From Photobacterium sp. DA100 (lineage in GTDB: Bacteria; Pseudomonadota; Gammaproteobacteria; Enterobacterales; Vibrionaceae): 64,000 nucleotides of DNA. This document shows, in pieces, positions 18,362 through 27,023 of this stretch. The stretch covers positions 1,178,001 through 1,242,000 of the forward strand of contig NZ_CP119424.1 in the NCBI RefSeq assembly GCF_029223585.1. Reading direction: 5' to 3'. The position numbers were made by a program, and so were the translations under genes. The notes under the pieces were generated by a model, which was not told the origin of the DNA, ran no database searches, and saw nothing but the letters and a program-made list of their open reading frames with translations. Within the stretch, counting starts at the first letter, position 1. Each line of letters begins with the position of its first letter.

Positions 18362-19345
18362 ATGGTGGATTTCGCGATAACTAAACCCGATATGATGGTT
18401 TCTGTCAGGGAGGTCTTTGGAATAGAAACTGATCTGCGCGTGCCTGCATTTAGCACACGCGACGATCACGTTCCTGAAATTGATCACGCCTATCGGTTTA
18501 ACCCCGAAGTGACTCTGGCAATTTTGGCCGGGTTCGCCCAAGACCGCAGAACCATGATCCAAGGCATGCACGGTACGGGAAAATCAACCCACATCGAACA
18601 GGTAGCAGCACGACTCAACTGGCCTTGTGTCAGGGTTAATTTAGATGGCCACTTAAGCCGGTTGGATTTGGTAGGCAAAGATACCATCGTGATCCGGGAC
18701 GGTAAGCAAGTTACCGAGTTTCAAGAAGGGATAGTCCCTTGGTCACTGCAACGCCCTGTCGCACTTATCTTCGATGAATACGACGCCGGTCGACCCGATG
18801 TTATGTTCGTGATCCAACGGATCCTAGAAAGAGACGGTAAATTCACCTTGCTAGACCAGAACAAAGTCATTCACCCACACAGTGCTTTCCGGTTGTTTGC
18901 CACCTCCAACACCGTTGGCCTTGGCAACCTGTCTGGCCTGTACCACGGCACCCAAATCTTAAACCACGCCCAGATTGATCGCTGGAATATTGTCGCCACA
19001 CTTAACTACCTTCCTCCAGAAGAAGAGGCCGCTATTGTCTTATCTCGCGTGCCCGGCAAAGACAGTGAGAGTGGTAGAAAGTTAATTAACCAGATGGTGA
19101 CTATGGCAGGTCTTACTCGAAAAGGTTTCGCTGCTGGCGATCTCTCTACCTTGATGTCACCCCGTACTGTCATCACTTGGGCGGAGAACTGTGAAATCTT
19201 CAATAGTCCCGCCCTTGCCTTCCGTTTGTCATTTCTCAATAAATGCGATGATTTCGAACGCCCAATCATCGCCGAATACTATCAGCGGTGTTTCAATGAA
19301 GAACTTGATGAGTCTTGGTTAGAATATGCAGGAGCTTCACAATGA
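18362..19345 (+). CDS. CobS-like MoxR-family AAA+ ATPase
   Basis: The 327-residue protein closely follows CobS of aerobic cobaltochelatase. It has an N-terminal VSVREVFGI segment at 13-21, Walker A GMHGTGKST at 68-76, Walker B ALIFDEYDAG with Asp138-Glu139, sensor-1 LFATSNTVGLG near 180, and an SPRTVITWAEN segment near 265. CobS with CobT forms a chaperone-like ring that powers Co2+ insertion by CobN. No cobN or other cob gene is visible here, so the client is unknown. AAGGAAG precedes the start. It overlaps the VWA partner by ATGA. Confidence 0.88.
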   Translation: MVDFAITKPDMMVSVREVFGIETDLRVPAFSTRDDHVPEIDHAYRFNPEVTLAILAGFAQDRRTMIQGMHGTGKSTHIEQVAARLNWPCVRVNLDGHLSRLDLVGKDTIVIRDGKQVTEFQEGIVPWSLQRPVALIFDEYDAGRPDVMFVIQRILERDGKFTLLDQNKVIHPHSAFRLFATSNTVGLGNLSGLYHGTQILNHAQIDRWNIVATLNYLPPEEEAAIVLSRVPGKDSESGRKLINQMVTMAGLTRKGFAAGDLSTLMSPRTVITWAENCEIFNSPALAFRLSFLNKCDDFERPIIAEYYQRCFNEELDESWLEYAGASQ

Positions 19346-21099
19346 AATTGGTATCAACGGCCAATAAGCGAGAGCGACAGAAAAACCAGCAATTACAAGA
19401 AGCCTCAGCCAGAGCATTGAGCGAAGAGCCGAAACTTCATTATCGCGGAGAGTCTCTCTATGTCGATAATGAGTTCATTCCAGTTTACGCCGCCCATCTT
19501 CGAAATGCCTCTGTATCAAATAACCACAGCATTACTGAAAAACGCGGCAAGATCGATGCGATATCACTGCGTTTACGCTATTCAGACTACCAACTCCACA
19601 AACAACTCTACTCACAATTAGGCCCTGACGAACCCATCACAAGGCTCCTGCTTGAAGCCTTAGAGCAATTAAGATGCGAAAGTTACTTGGGTGACGATCA
19701 TATAAGAAAAACTCTACCCGGTGTGTGCGCCAACGTTGAACACAATTTCGCCGAATGGTCGAGGCAGTTTTATCAGTCCGGTTTGGCTGATACCCACATC
19801 GGGATGTTACTGTTTACCGTGGTGCAAGTTGTTCGTTCGCGCCTTCATACCCAAGCTATCGATGCGTCTTTTGAAGATTTCATCGAAGCAACGCGAGCTG
19901 GTATTGTGCCAATAATTGGCGAAGATCTGGCGGGATTAAGGCGACATCGCCGCAATCAGCACGCTTACGCCCTGCATGCTATTTCGTTAGGTTCTATCAT
20001 TAGCGAGATGATTGAATCTGAGCAAAACCAGGCTGACCCAACTGATGAATCAAGGGTCGATCAGGCCAAGTCAGTGCTTTCATTTTTGCTCAATTTCGAT
20101 CAAGGTGAAGAAATACCGATAGCGACCGCACAAAGTGGCCAAAGTAAGGCGTTTAATGAAAATCACAACACTTACCGGGTTTTCACTACCCATTACGATC
20201 GCGAAGTACAGGCATCAAAACTGGTGCGTAAAGCCTTGCTCGTAACATTACGTGAAGAACTTGATGAGCGCATCCAGCAACAAGGAATCAATATCAAGCA
20301 GCTATCACGTCAACTGTCAGCCTTGCTGTCATCACCACAACGAGATGGTTGGATCTATGGCGAAGAAGAAGGGTATATCGACGGCAGACGGCTCAGCCAG
20401 TTAGTCAGCTCACCCAATGAAAACAGAATTTTCGGCCACGAGTATTACCACCCTATCCCAAATAGCATTGTCAGCTTTCTTATCGACTGCTCAGGCTCGA
20501 TGCGCGAACACATCAATCACATCGCCATCTTGATAGATACCATGGTCAAAGCACTGGGCCTTACGGGTATCAGAAGTGAAGTCCTGGGATTTACCACCAA
20601 TAGTTGGAACGGCGGAAAGGCGTATTCTGACTGGCTGAGGCAACGAAAACCGGCCTACCCCGGCCGTTTGAATGAAAACTGCCACCTCATTTTCAAACCG
20701 GCAGAAAGCCATTGGCGGCATACCCGAAAAGATATTGCTGCACTGTTGAAAGCAGACTTATTCAAAGAAGGAATAGATGGCGAAGCTGTGTTATGGGCCT
20801 GCAAGCGACTGATCCAGCGCCAAGAGCCAAGAAAGCTTCTGTTTGTGATCTCCGATGGCTGCCCTATGGATACCACCACTAACCTTGCCAATGATAAGTT
20901 TTATTTGGACAACCACCTCAAGCAAGTCATTGCCCAGTATCAAGCAAACCGGGAGGTTGAAATAATCGGCCTCGGCGTCGGGTTAGATCTCAGCCCTTAT
21001 TACCGACAGAGTCTGGCTTTGGATTTCGCTGAGTCATCGATTCAGCACAACATCAATGAGATCATTGCCCTGCTATCGAAGAGTCGACGCAAGACGTGA
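19342..21099 (+). CDS. CobT-like VWA-domain protein
   Basis: I start at the ATG at 19342, which overlaps the cobS-like stop (ATGA) and has AGGAGC upstream, giving 585 residues; the longer frame begins inside the cobS-like gene. The N-terminal 280 residues are helical with an acidic patch (about 225-260). The C-terminal von Willebrand factor A domain (about 375-575) has the MIDAS motif Asp382-x-Ser384-x-Ser386, then EVLGFTTNSWNGGKA, GRLNENCHLIFK, DGEAVLWA and FVISDGCP, all close to CobT. It should pair with the CobS-like ATPase as a metal-insertion or enzyme-remodelling machine. Confidence 0.85.
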   Translation: MKLVSTANKRERQKNQQLQEASARALSEEPKLHYRGESLYVDNEFIPVYAAHLRNASVSNNHSITEKRGKIDAISLRLRYSDYQLHKQLYSQLGPDEPITRLLLEALEQLRCESYLGDDHIRKTLPGVCANVEHNFAEWSRQFYQSGLADTHIGMLLFTVVQVVRSRLHTQAIDASFEDFIEATRAGIVPIIGEDLAGLRRHRRNQHAYALHAISLGSIISEMIESEQNQADPTDESRVDQAKSVLSFLLNFDQGEEIPIATAQSGQSKAFNENHNTYRVFTTHYDREVQASKLVRKALLVTLREELDERIQQQGINIKQLSRQLSALLSSPQRDGWIYGEEEGYIDGRRLSQLVSSPNENRIFGHEYYHPIPNSIVSFLIDCSGSMREHINHIAILIDTMVKALGLTGIRSEVLGFTTNSWNGGKAYSDWLRQRKPAYPGRLNENCHLIFKPAESHWRHTRKDIAALLKADLFKEGIDGEAVLWACKRLIQRQEPRKLLFVISDGCPMDTTTNLANDKFYLDNHLKQVIAQYQANREVEIIGLGVGLDLSPYYRQSLALDFAESSIQHNINEIIALLSKSRRKT

Positions 21100-21194
21100 G
21101 TGGTTAATGTCGACTTGCTACAAATAAGCTCTGATGACGGATATGCACTATGAAGTAGAAAGGCTACGATGCTTCTGTCTAAATTTTAATAGAA

Positions 21195-21219
21195 AGCCAG
21201 TCATACACGGTGACTGGCT
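21195..21219. terminator. Bidirectional terminator-like hairpin
   Basis: AGCCAGTCA pairs with TGACTGGCT around a seven-base loop, between the convergent cobT-like and CMD genes. The minus-strand side is followed by T-rich sequence. Confidence 0.55.
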
Positions 21220-21254
21220 CTGGACTATGTTAGGGAACTCTTTGGGAGTTCAGG

Positions 21255-21683
21255 TTATTGGACTTTGGTTGCCACAGCAATGCGGTTCCATGTATTCATG
21301 ACTGATACCAACATTATCAGCTGAGCAATTTGTACTTCCTCAAAGTACTTAGCAAGTTGTTTGTATGTGGTATCACTGACTCCGTATTTCGAAATATGTG
21401 TTATTTCTTCTGTCAGCGCCAGTACTGCTCGCTCTTCTGAGGTGAATAATGGTGATTCTTTCCATGCAGGTAGCGAGAAAAGTCGCTCCTGAGTTTCGCC
21501 TTGCTCCAAGGCTGCGGTCGTATGCATTTGAATGCAATATGCACATCCGTTGATTTGAGAAGTGCGAACTCTGATTAATTCTTCGAGAACTGGCGATAGG
21601 TTACATTCTTTGATGTAGCTTTCTAAGCCAAACATCGCTTTGTAAGCTTCAGGTTGGGCTACGTAGATATTGACTCGAGACAT
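21255..21683 (-). CDS. AhpD-like carboxymuconolactone decarboxylase family protein
   Basis: The 142-residue CMD-family protein has the redox motif CAYC (Cys47/Cys50) followed by QMH (His54), as in AhpD-type peroxidase or thiol-disulfide proteins. The RVRTSQINGCAYCIQMHTTAAL segment is typical of the small stress-linked subfamily. The substrate is unknown; peroxide or electrophile detoxification is the usual guess. It diverges from the LysR gene at 21808, a common regulator-target layout. GAGGATC precedes the ATG. Confidence 0.82.
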   Translation of the reverse strand: MSRVNIYVAQPEAYKAMFGLESYIKECNLSPVLEELIRVRTSQINGCAYCIQMHTTAALEQGETQERLFSLPAWKESPLFTSEERAVLALTEEITHISKYGVSDTTYKQLAKYFEEVQIAQLIMLVSVMNTWNRIAVATKVQ

Positions 21684-21744
21684 ATGAAGATCCTCATTTT
21701 ATTAAAGTAATGTGCGTAGGTCTTAAATATAGGGATCTCTTTTG

Positions 21745-21773
21745 TTGACATAAATGTATGCTTTGCTATTTAA
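21745..21773 (+). promoter_or_regulatory. Putative promoter of the lysR gene
   Basis: TTGACA at 21745-21750 is followed after 16-17 bp by TATTTA/ATTTAA (21767-21773). Transcription would start near 21780, downstream of the ATG at 21754, which supports GTG 21808 as the true LysR start. Confidence 0.5.
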
Positions 21774-21807
21774 CTACTATCAAAATAGCATTAATTGGAA
21801 AAGCACA

Positions 21808-22698
21808 GTGAAGCTTAAACTGAATGAATTGGAAGTGTTTATTGCTGTGGCAGAGTCCAACAGTTTTAACTTAGCCGCTGAAAGATTGGACATCGCGAGC
21901 TCGGTTGTAAGCCGAAGTATCAAAAAGCTTGAAAGAGACTTAGAAACAACCTTGTTTAATCGGACGACACGAAGTGTCACTTTGACTGCCGAAGGTGCAT
22001 GGCTGATTGACAAGGCAAGACATATTTCTGAAGAAGCCGTTGCCATAGAGCATCATTTCTTGCAAAAGCATAAGCAACCACAAGGGACTTTAACCGTAGA
22101 TACGGCATCATCATTCGCTTTACATGCGATAGTCCCTTTGCTATCAGATTTCACTCGCCTTTATCCCGATGTGAAAGTGGCTCTTGTTAGCAATGACTCA
22201 ATTACTGACTTAATCGAAAGGAAGGTGGATGTCGCCATTAGAGTCGGACAACTTAGTGATTCGACTTTAAAAGCTCGCAAATTAGGGGTGGTTCAACGTG
22301 GTTTATACGCTAGCCCTAGCTACCTAAATCAGTTGGGTTATCCTGATTACGTCACGCAGCTATCTAAGCATCAATGCTTGGGCTTTGACAAATATAAGTA
22401 TCTCAATACTTGGCCGCTTATAGATAACACAGGCAAAAGATTAAGTATTACTCCACAGATGAGCAGCAATAGTGGTGAGACGCTCAAGCAGATGGCTGTG
22501 AATGGCTTGGGGATTGCGTGTTTGTCTAATTTTACTGTTCAACAGGAGCTAGAGTCCGGTTCACTTAAGCCCGTTCTAAAGAGCCTCTGGGTGAGTGAGA
22601 ATATACCGATTAATGCGGTGTTCTATTCAGAGCAATCATTAAGCCCCAGAGTGCGTGTTTTTATTGATTTTTTGGTTGGTAAAATAAAATTAATATAG
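21808..22698 (+). CDS. LysR-family transcriptional regulator
   Basis: The protein has 296 residues from GTG 21808. The winged-helix DNA-binding domain covers residues 1-65 (LNELEVFIAVAESNSFNLAA, VSRSIKKLERDLETTLFNRT) and a periplasmic-binding-like effector domain about 90-295. It resembles the group that regulates small oxidoreductases and antioxidant genes. An ATG at 21754 would add 18 residues but lies over the best promoter, so I prefer the later start. The divergent CMD-family gene is the probable target. Confidence 0.85.
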   Translation: MKLKLNELEVFIAVAESNSFNLAAERLDIASSVVSRSIKKLERDLETTLFNRTTRSVTLTAEGAWLIDKARHISEEAVAIEHHFLQKHKQPQGTLTVDTASSFALHAIVPLLSDFTRLYPDVKVALVSNDSITDLIERKVDVAIRVGQLSDSTLKARKLGVVQRGLYASPSYLNQLGYPDYVTQLSKHQCLGFDKYKYLNTWPLIDNTGKRLSITPQMSSNSGETLKQMAVNGLGIACLSNFTVQQELESGSLKPVLKSLWVSENIPINAVFYSEQSLSPRVRVFIDFLVGKIKLI

Positions 22699-22921
22699 AA
22701 CTTTTACCGATCGCACATTCAGTCGCCGTTGCTACATTTATTGCTCATTGTATGAGAAATTGTCAATACTCGATTTTTCTCGTAAGCGACCGTTCTGCAG
22801 TCCTTCGCTCCATATCCCGCCCAGATCATCCATTCCAACTCAACCATCAATGTCAAAGAGATGGTATTTTGCTTGAAAATGCGCATAATCTTGCTTTACA
22901 ACATTCTATGAAGAAATACTC

Positions 22922-23296
22922 ATGACTAATTTTCAATATTACTTTCATCAACTACCTTGTTTTAACTGTAAAAAGACCACAGTAAGCACGGATCTTGGTT
23001 GGTTAACGCCCGCGATGAAAGATGATGTCCTGGCGCAAGTGACTACGATTATCGAGCAAGGCAATGTTGAGCCAGATCTTTCGGTTAACGTGACTTGTAC
23101 CAAAGAGGAAGCACGTGATTACCTATTGCTGAATTTCTTCGGTTACCCAGAAGAAGAGCTTGCAAGTCAAGTTGAACCGGAAGATGAGCAAGAAGTTGCT
23201 GACGAAATCGCAGAGTTATTTGCAGAAGGTAACGAGACTGCAGTGTTTGAACACGAAATCGCACTGCAAAGCTGCACTGATTGCGACGTTGATTAA
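22922..23296 (+). CDS. Uncharacterised protein with terminal CxxC pairs
   Basis: I do not recognise this 124-residue protein. It has a CxxC pair at each end (Cys13/Cys16 in CFNC and Cys118/Cys121 in CTDC), which could together bind zinc or iron or form disulfides. The middle is acidic (EEELASQVEPEDEQEVADEIAEL). There is no signal peptide or membrane segment. It is followed by a clear terminator, and the coding-like composition suggests it is real. No operon partner. Confidence 0.6.
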   Translation: MTNFQYYFHQLPCFNCKKTTVSTDLGWLTPAMKDDVLAQVTTIIEQGNVEPDLSVNVTCTKEEARDYLLLNFFGYPEEELASQVEPEDEQEVADEIAELFAEGNETAVFEHEIALQSCTDCDVD

Positions 23297-23370
23297 GCGT
23301 CAAAACACGCTTAATCATTAAGCTTAAAGAGAGCATTTCACAAAAGATGGTGTTCTCTTTAAGGCTTTTT
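23292..23370 (+). terminator. Terminator after the CxxC gene
   Basis: A hairpin with arms CTTAAAGAGA (23323-23332) and TCTCTTTAAG (23354-23363) is followed by GCTTTTT. A smaller hairpin (ATTAAGCG/CGCTTAAT, 23292-23315) precedes it. Confidence 0.75.
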
Positions 23371-23466
23371 CTAAACGAATACGCACTAGCAAAACCCTGT
23401 TGTTGATACACAACAAAGGTGCTATTTTTTTCGCTATCCCAAAACCATATCAAGCGTCAGCGATTT

Positions 23467-24147
23467 ATGATGAAGCCAAGCATTTCAATCAACCTTCCCT
23501 CCTTGGCACATAAAATCACAACCACCGGTATTTCAGAAATAAATTCAGTGATCTCGCCGTATAGTTGCATTATTAAACGGATTCGCCGCAGCCGACATTA
23601 CGCTCTTATCGGCACATATACAGATTTGGTATCGATAAAAGCTGAATTTGGTCAGCTGGTTGGCTCTAAGAACTGTTTGAAGTGGCAGCGAGTCTACCAA
23701 AGTTACCTTGCTGGATTGGATCAGCTTGGCGAAGACAGTGAATTTGCTACGTATGAAATAAAGAACGTCAGTGCCTCTCTGGGCAAAACAGATCGAAGCT
23801 TCTTGCTTGAGAAACTGGCCGAAATAGGTATTGAAATAAAACGCAAGGCAAACCAACGGCACCTAGAACTCTCTGGTTCACTAGCGAAATTAAACGCCCT
23901 ACAGTCGATACTACAAGAAACGTCTAGCGACCCTTTAGCCGCTATCGGAAAATCAATTCATAAGCGTCTTTCGAAGCATCAGAATATCGAGGGCATAGGT
24001 TTCGACTACGGTAAGACAGAGAAGCCGCGCACTCTGCTCTCCTATGTTGTCGATAACCCAGCGATTACGGTTGCCGAGCTGTGTTTTCTGACTAACTGCT
24101 CGACAGCGGACGCCAGAAAAGCGTTAGATGACTACTTCGAACTTTAG
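23467..24147 (+). CDS. Uncharacterised protein, Vibrio ribosome-recycling-factor-family-like
   Basis: The 226-residue protein starts at one of two adjacent ATGs (23467 or 23470); a longer frame from 23419 adds 16 residues overlapping the upstream terminator region. The start INLPSLAHKI and the basic CIIKRIRRSRHYALIG segment resemble a Vibrio group annotated as ribosome recycling factor family. The C-terminus (NPAITVAELCFLTNCSTADA) looks like a helix-turn-helix. The function is unknown and the similarity is from memory. It stands alone. Confidence 0.5.
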   Translation: MMKPSISINLPSLAHKITTTGISEINSVISPYSCIIKRIRRSRHYALIGTYTDLVSIKAEFGQLVGSKNCLKWQRVYQSYLAGLDQLGEDSEFATYEIKNVSASLGKTDRSFLLEKLAEIGIEIKRKANQRHLELSGSLAKLNALQSILQETSSDPLAAIGKSIHKRLSKHQNIEGIGFDYGKTEKPRTLLSYVVDNPAITVAELCFLTNCSTADARKALDDYFEL

Positions 24148-24163
24148 TTTTCGAATGATAAAT

Positions 24164-24961
24164 TTATCCTGAAACATTCATCTCACCAAAAGACTGAAAA
24201 ATCAAATAGATCCCAATGGCCATCAGCAAACCAAACACTATCCTTCGCATCGTTTCGGCGCTAAAAGGTGGGGGAAATCGTCGTCCCAAGTAAGTCGTTA
24301 ACGTCACTATTGGCAATGACGCGGCAGTAAGAAGCCAAATGTCAGTATTCAACTGGCCTTGAACCCCAACAAACATACTTCTCGATGCCGATGTACAGGC
24401 AAACACCACCAGCAGCATATTGCGAATCGTGATTATATCAAAAGGCTGACGATAGAACTGATAGACCAATGGCGGCCCTGCCATACCAAACAGTCCTCCG
24501 GTTAAACCAGAGCTAAAACCACTGACAAAAAAGCTGGTATCACCCGAGCGCTCAGTTCGAACCGCAGGCCGTAACATAACATTAAGCCCGCTATAAACAA
24601 TCATCACACCAACAAGACATTGCAAAATACTGGCTGCTGAGTGGCTTAAATACTCTAATAATACGACGCCAGCAACAACACCGGGCAGCACGCCAATCAC
24701 GACCAGCCTCACTGATTTCCATTCGACTAATTTCATCGAACCCGGCAAAGCAAAGGCACAATTAGCCAGTGTCACCAAGCTGACTACTGCAGCCATAATG
24801 GCCACCGAAGTCAACTCAAACGCTGTTGCCGCCCCAATCACGATAATCCCAAGCCCGAAACCAGTGACGGTCTGGAAATATGTACCAACCATGATAATAG
24901 CCAGCAGCAGAGCCATCCTATCCAGTGTAAGGACATCTAATGTAATGCTCTCCAGTACCAT
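24164..24961 (-). CDS. tauE: TauE/SafE-family (TSUP) sulfite exporter-like permease
   Basis: The 265-residue protein has about eight membrane helices and the TSUP motifs GFGLGIIVIG near 34-43 and SGFSSGLTGGLFGMAGPPLV near 150. Family members in sulfonate operons export sulfite or sulfoacetate. It begins one base after the pta stop codon, so the two are translationally coupled. That arrangement supports export of the sulfite released when Xsc makes acetyl phosphate. The exact anion is inferred. Confidence 0.8.
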   Translation of the reverse strand: MVLESITLDVLTLDRMALLLAIIMVGTYFQTVTGFGLGIIVIGAATAFELTSVAIMAAVVSLVTLANCAFALPGSMKLVEWKSVRLVVIGVLPGVVAGVVLLEYLSHSAASILQCLVGVMIVYSGLNVMLRPAVRTERSGDTSFFVSGFSSGLTGGLFGMAGPPLVYQFYRQPFDIITIRNMLLVVFACTSASRSMFVGVQGQLNTDIWLLTAASLPIVTLTTYLGRRFPPPFSAETMRRIVFGLLMAIGIYLIFQSFGEMNVSG

Positions 24962-24962
24962 G

Positions 24963-25967
24963 CTATTTCGGCCCCTGTTGTGCCTGAACCACAGTAACCG
25001 CTATCACATGGTAAATATCATTCACGCTACAACCACGAGAGAGGTCATTGGCTGGTTTCGCCAACCCTTGAAGTAACGGCCCAATAGCGACAGCACCGCC
25101 CACCCGCTCCGCTAACTTATAACCAATATTGCCAGCCTCTAAATTAGGGAATACCAAGACATTCGACTGCCCTTTCACCTTTGAATCTGGCAGCTTACGC
25201 TGAGCAATTTCTGCGACAATTGCAGCGTCCAGCTGGACATCATTATCAATTGCCACATCTGGGGCTTGTTGTTTAACTCGTTGCGATGCAGCGACAACTT
25301 TATCAACCGCACTATGCTTGGCGCTACCGTTGGTGGAAAAGGACAGCATGGCGACTCTAGGCTCTTCCATCAGCAAGCTACGCGCACTGGCTGCAGCGGA
25401 AAGCGCAATGTCCGCGAGTTGAAGCTCATCCGGATCCACCACCAAACCACAATCAGAAAAGATCATACCGCCCTTTAAATCATGAAAAGGCTGGCACAGC
25501 ATCATGAGAAAAAAACTCGAAACTAATTTAGAACCCTGGGCCATCCCTATCAGTTGTATTGCGTTACGCACCACATCGCCTGTGGTATGAACGGCACCGG
25601 CAACGGAGCCATCAGCCAAACCGTGCTTGACCATCAGGTTTGCAAAACAAAGCGGCTTAAGCACTTCTTGCTTGGCCTGCTGCTGTGTCATGCCTTTTGG
25701 GGCCCTCATTTCGTATAGCGAAATAGCAAATGAGTGGGTTAACTCTGACGCTTCAGGGTCGATGATTTCCATACCACCGACATCTATTCCTTTAGCTCTG
25801 GCAACAGTCTGAATCTTATCCTGGTTGCCGACCAAGATAATGTCAGCAATACCCTGCTGGTAGGTCATTTGGGCAGCGGCCAACACACGGTCATCTTCTG
25901 CTTCGCACAATACGATACGTTTAGGCTGTTTTTGGGCCTGTTCAATTATTCGGAGGATTGCTTTCAT
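24963..25967 (-). CDS. pta: Phosphate acetyltransferase
   Basis: The 334-residue enzyme transfers the acetyl group of acetyl phosphate to CoA. It is the short form containing only the catalytic PTA_PTB domain, with motifs VLCEAEDDRVL near 18-28, GLADGSVAGAVHTTGDVVRNA near 115-135 and SFSTNGSAKH near 210. Short Pta proteins are the form found with xsc in sulfonate degraders, where they convert the Xsc product to acetyl-CoA. It is the first gene of a pta-tauE pair and diverges from iclR. Confidence 0.92.
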   Translation of the reverse strand: MKAILRIIEQAQKQPKRIVLCEAEDDRVLAAAQMTYQQGIADIILVGNQDKIQTVARAKGIDVGGMEIIDPEASELTHSFAISLYEMRAPKGMTQQQAKQEVLKPLCFANLMVKHGLADGSVAGAVHTTGDVVRNAIQLIGMAQGSKLVSSFFLMMLCQPFHDLKGGMIFSDCGLVVDPDELQLADIALSAAASARSLLMEEPRVAMLSFSTNGSAKHSAVDKVVAASQRVKQQAPDVAIDNDVQLDAAIVAEIAQRKLPDSKVKGQSNVLVFPNLEAGNIGYKLAERVGGAVAIGPLLQGLAKPANDLSRGCSVNDIYHVIAVTVVQAQQGPK

Positions 25968-26011
25968 GAGTCTGCCTTCACTGGCCTCAAAAACAACAAA
26001 TAATGAGACAA

Positions 26012-26022
26012 ATCATTCCAAA
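26012..26022. promoter_or_regulatory. Shared ATCATTCCAAA motif upstream of pta
   Basis: This 11-mer lies 45-55 bp before the pta start. The identical 11-mer occurs before eamA (27974-27984), and the core ATTGGAATG occurs before xsc (18152-18160) and mdaB (48883-48891). It is a candidate operator, possibly for the adjacent IclR protein. Confidence 0.35.
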
Positions 26023-26120
26023 AGTTGATATTAGATTAAATGTTAACCATCATATCTGATATCGTCAACGTAAATTCAAATAATTGGAAAAATTCATAGT
26101 ATTATGTAGAAAGGTATTAA

Positions 26121-26942
26121 ATGGATATAACAATGACTGCTATCGTGAAAGAGCCTATGGAACAAACACGTATAGAGGGCGACACGCCAACCCTACGCCT
26201 TTTCGCTCTATTGGAAGTGATCGCTGGAAAGGACGAATTTTTCTCATTACAAAGCCTGGTTGAAGAAACCGGCTTACCCAAGCCCACTCTCCATCGTATG
26301 CTGCAACAGTTGGAAACTGCCGGGATTATCCAAAGAGATGGCGATGATCGCCACTACAGCTCCGGAGTTAGGCTGCGCAACCTTGCTGAAAAGCTCTTGC
26401 TAAACAGCACTACTCACAGTGCTCGTCATGCGGTACTGACGCAATTAAAAGAAGAAGTTGGCGAGAGCTGTAACCTTACCGCGCTATCTGGTGGAGAAAT
26501 TATCTATGTTGACCGGGTAGAGACTGAAGCCCCGCTGCGGTTTTACCTGCACCCGGGCTCGAGGGTTCCTGTGCACTGCTCAGCGACAGGCAAGCTGTTT
26601 CTGGCCAACATGAGCCCATCCCAGCGCCGACGCCTGCTCAATAATGTTCCGCTCACCCAGTATACCGAGAAGACCATCATCGACTTTGACAAGCTGGATG
26701 ATGAGTTGGATATGGTAAAGGCTAATGGTTACGCCATCGACAATGAAGAATTCCTTCCTGGGCTGTTTTGTGTGGCAGTATTGGTTCCATCGAAGCGAGG
26801 CCGCTCAAACCTAGGTATCGCTATCCAAGCGCCGATTATGCGCCTGAAACCTGAGCAGGCCCTGCACTTCCTACCAGCACTGCAACGCGCTGCAGTTGCA
26901 CTGGCGGAAATTGAAGCTGAGAGCTGGGCCGAGACAAAATAA
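26121..26942 (+). CDS. IclR-family transcriptional regulator
   Basis: The 273-residue protein has a winged helix-turn-helix at about residues 25-90 (SLQSLVEETGLPKPTLHRMLQQLE) and an IclR effector-binding domain at 100-265 with HCSATGKLFLANM near 154 and NGYAIDNEEF near 198. It diverges from pta-tauE and has no other obvious partner, so it probably controls these genes and perhaps xsc and tauXY. No MocR-type TauR is visible. AAAGG lies close to the start. Confidence 0.85.
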   Translation: MDITMTAIVKEPMEQTRIEGDTPTLRLFALLEVIAGKDEFFSLQSLVEETGLPKPTLHRMLQQLETAGIIQRDGDDRHYSSGVRLRNLAEKLLLNSTTHSARHAVLTQLKEEVGESCNLTALSGGEIIYVDRVETEAPLRFYLHPGSRVPVHCSATGKLFLANMSPSQRRRLLNNVPLTQYTEKTIIDFDKLDDELDMVKANGYAIDNEEFLPGLFCVAVLVPSKRGRSNLGIAIQAPIMRLKPEQALHFLPALQRAAVALAEIEAESWAETK

Positions 26943-26968
26943 TCTCAGATTAAAACCAGAACATAAAA

Positions 26969-26997
26969 AAACAGGCTTGCACAATACAAGCCTGTTT
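26969..26997. terminator. Bidirectional terminator between iclR and eamA
   Basis: AAACAGGCTTG pairs with CAAGCCTGTTT around a seven-base loop, with A-rich and T-rich flanks on both sides. Confidence 0.85.
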
Positions 26998-27023
26998 CGT
27001 TTCTTCTCTAGCAATAAATATGT

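Noticed and set aside
18362..21099. Aerobic cobalamin biosynthesis locus
   Set aside because: Only CobS- and CobT-like genes are present; cobN and all corrin-ring genes are absent from the window.
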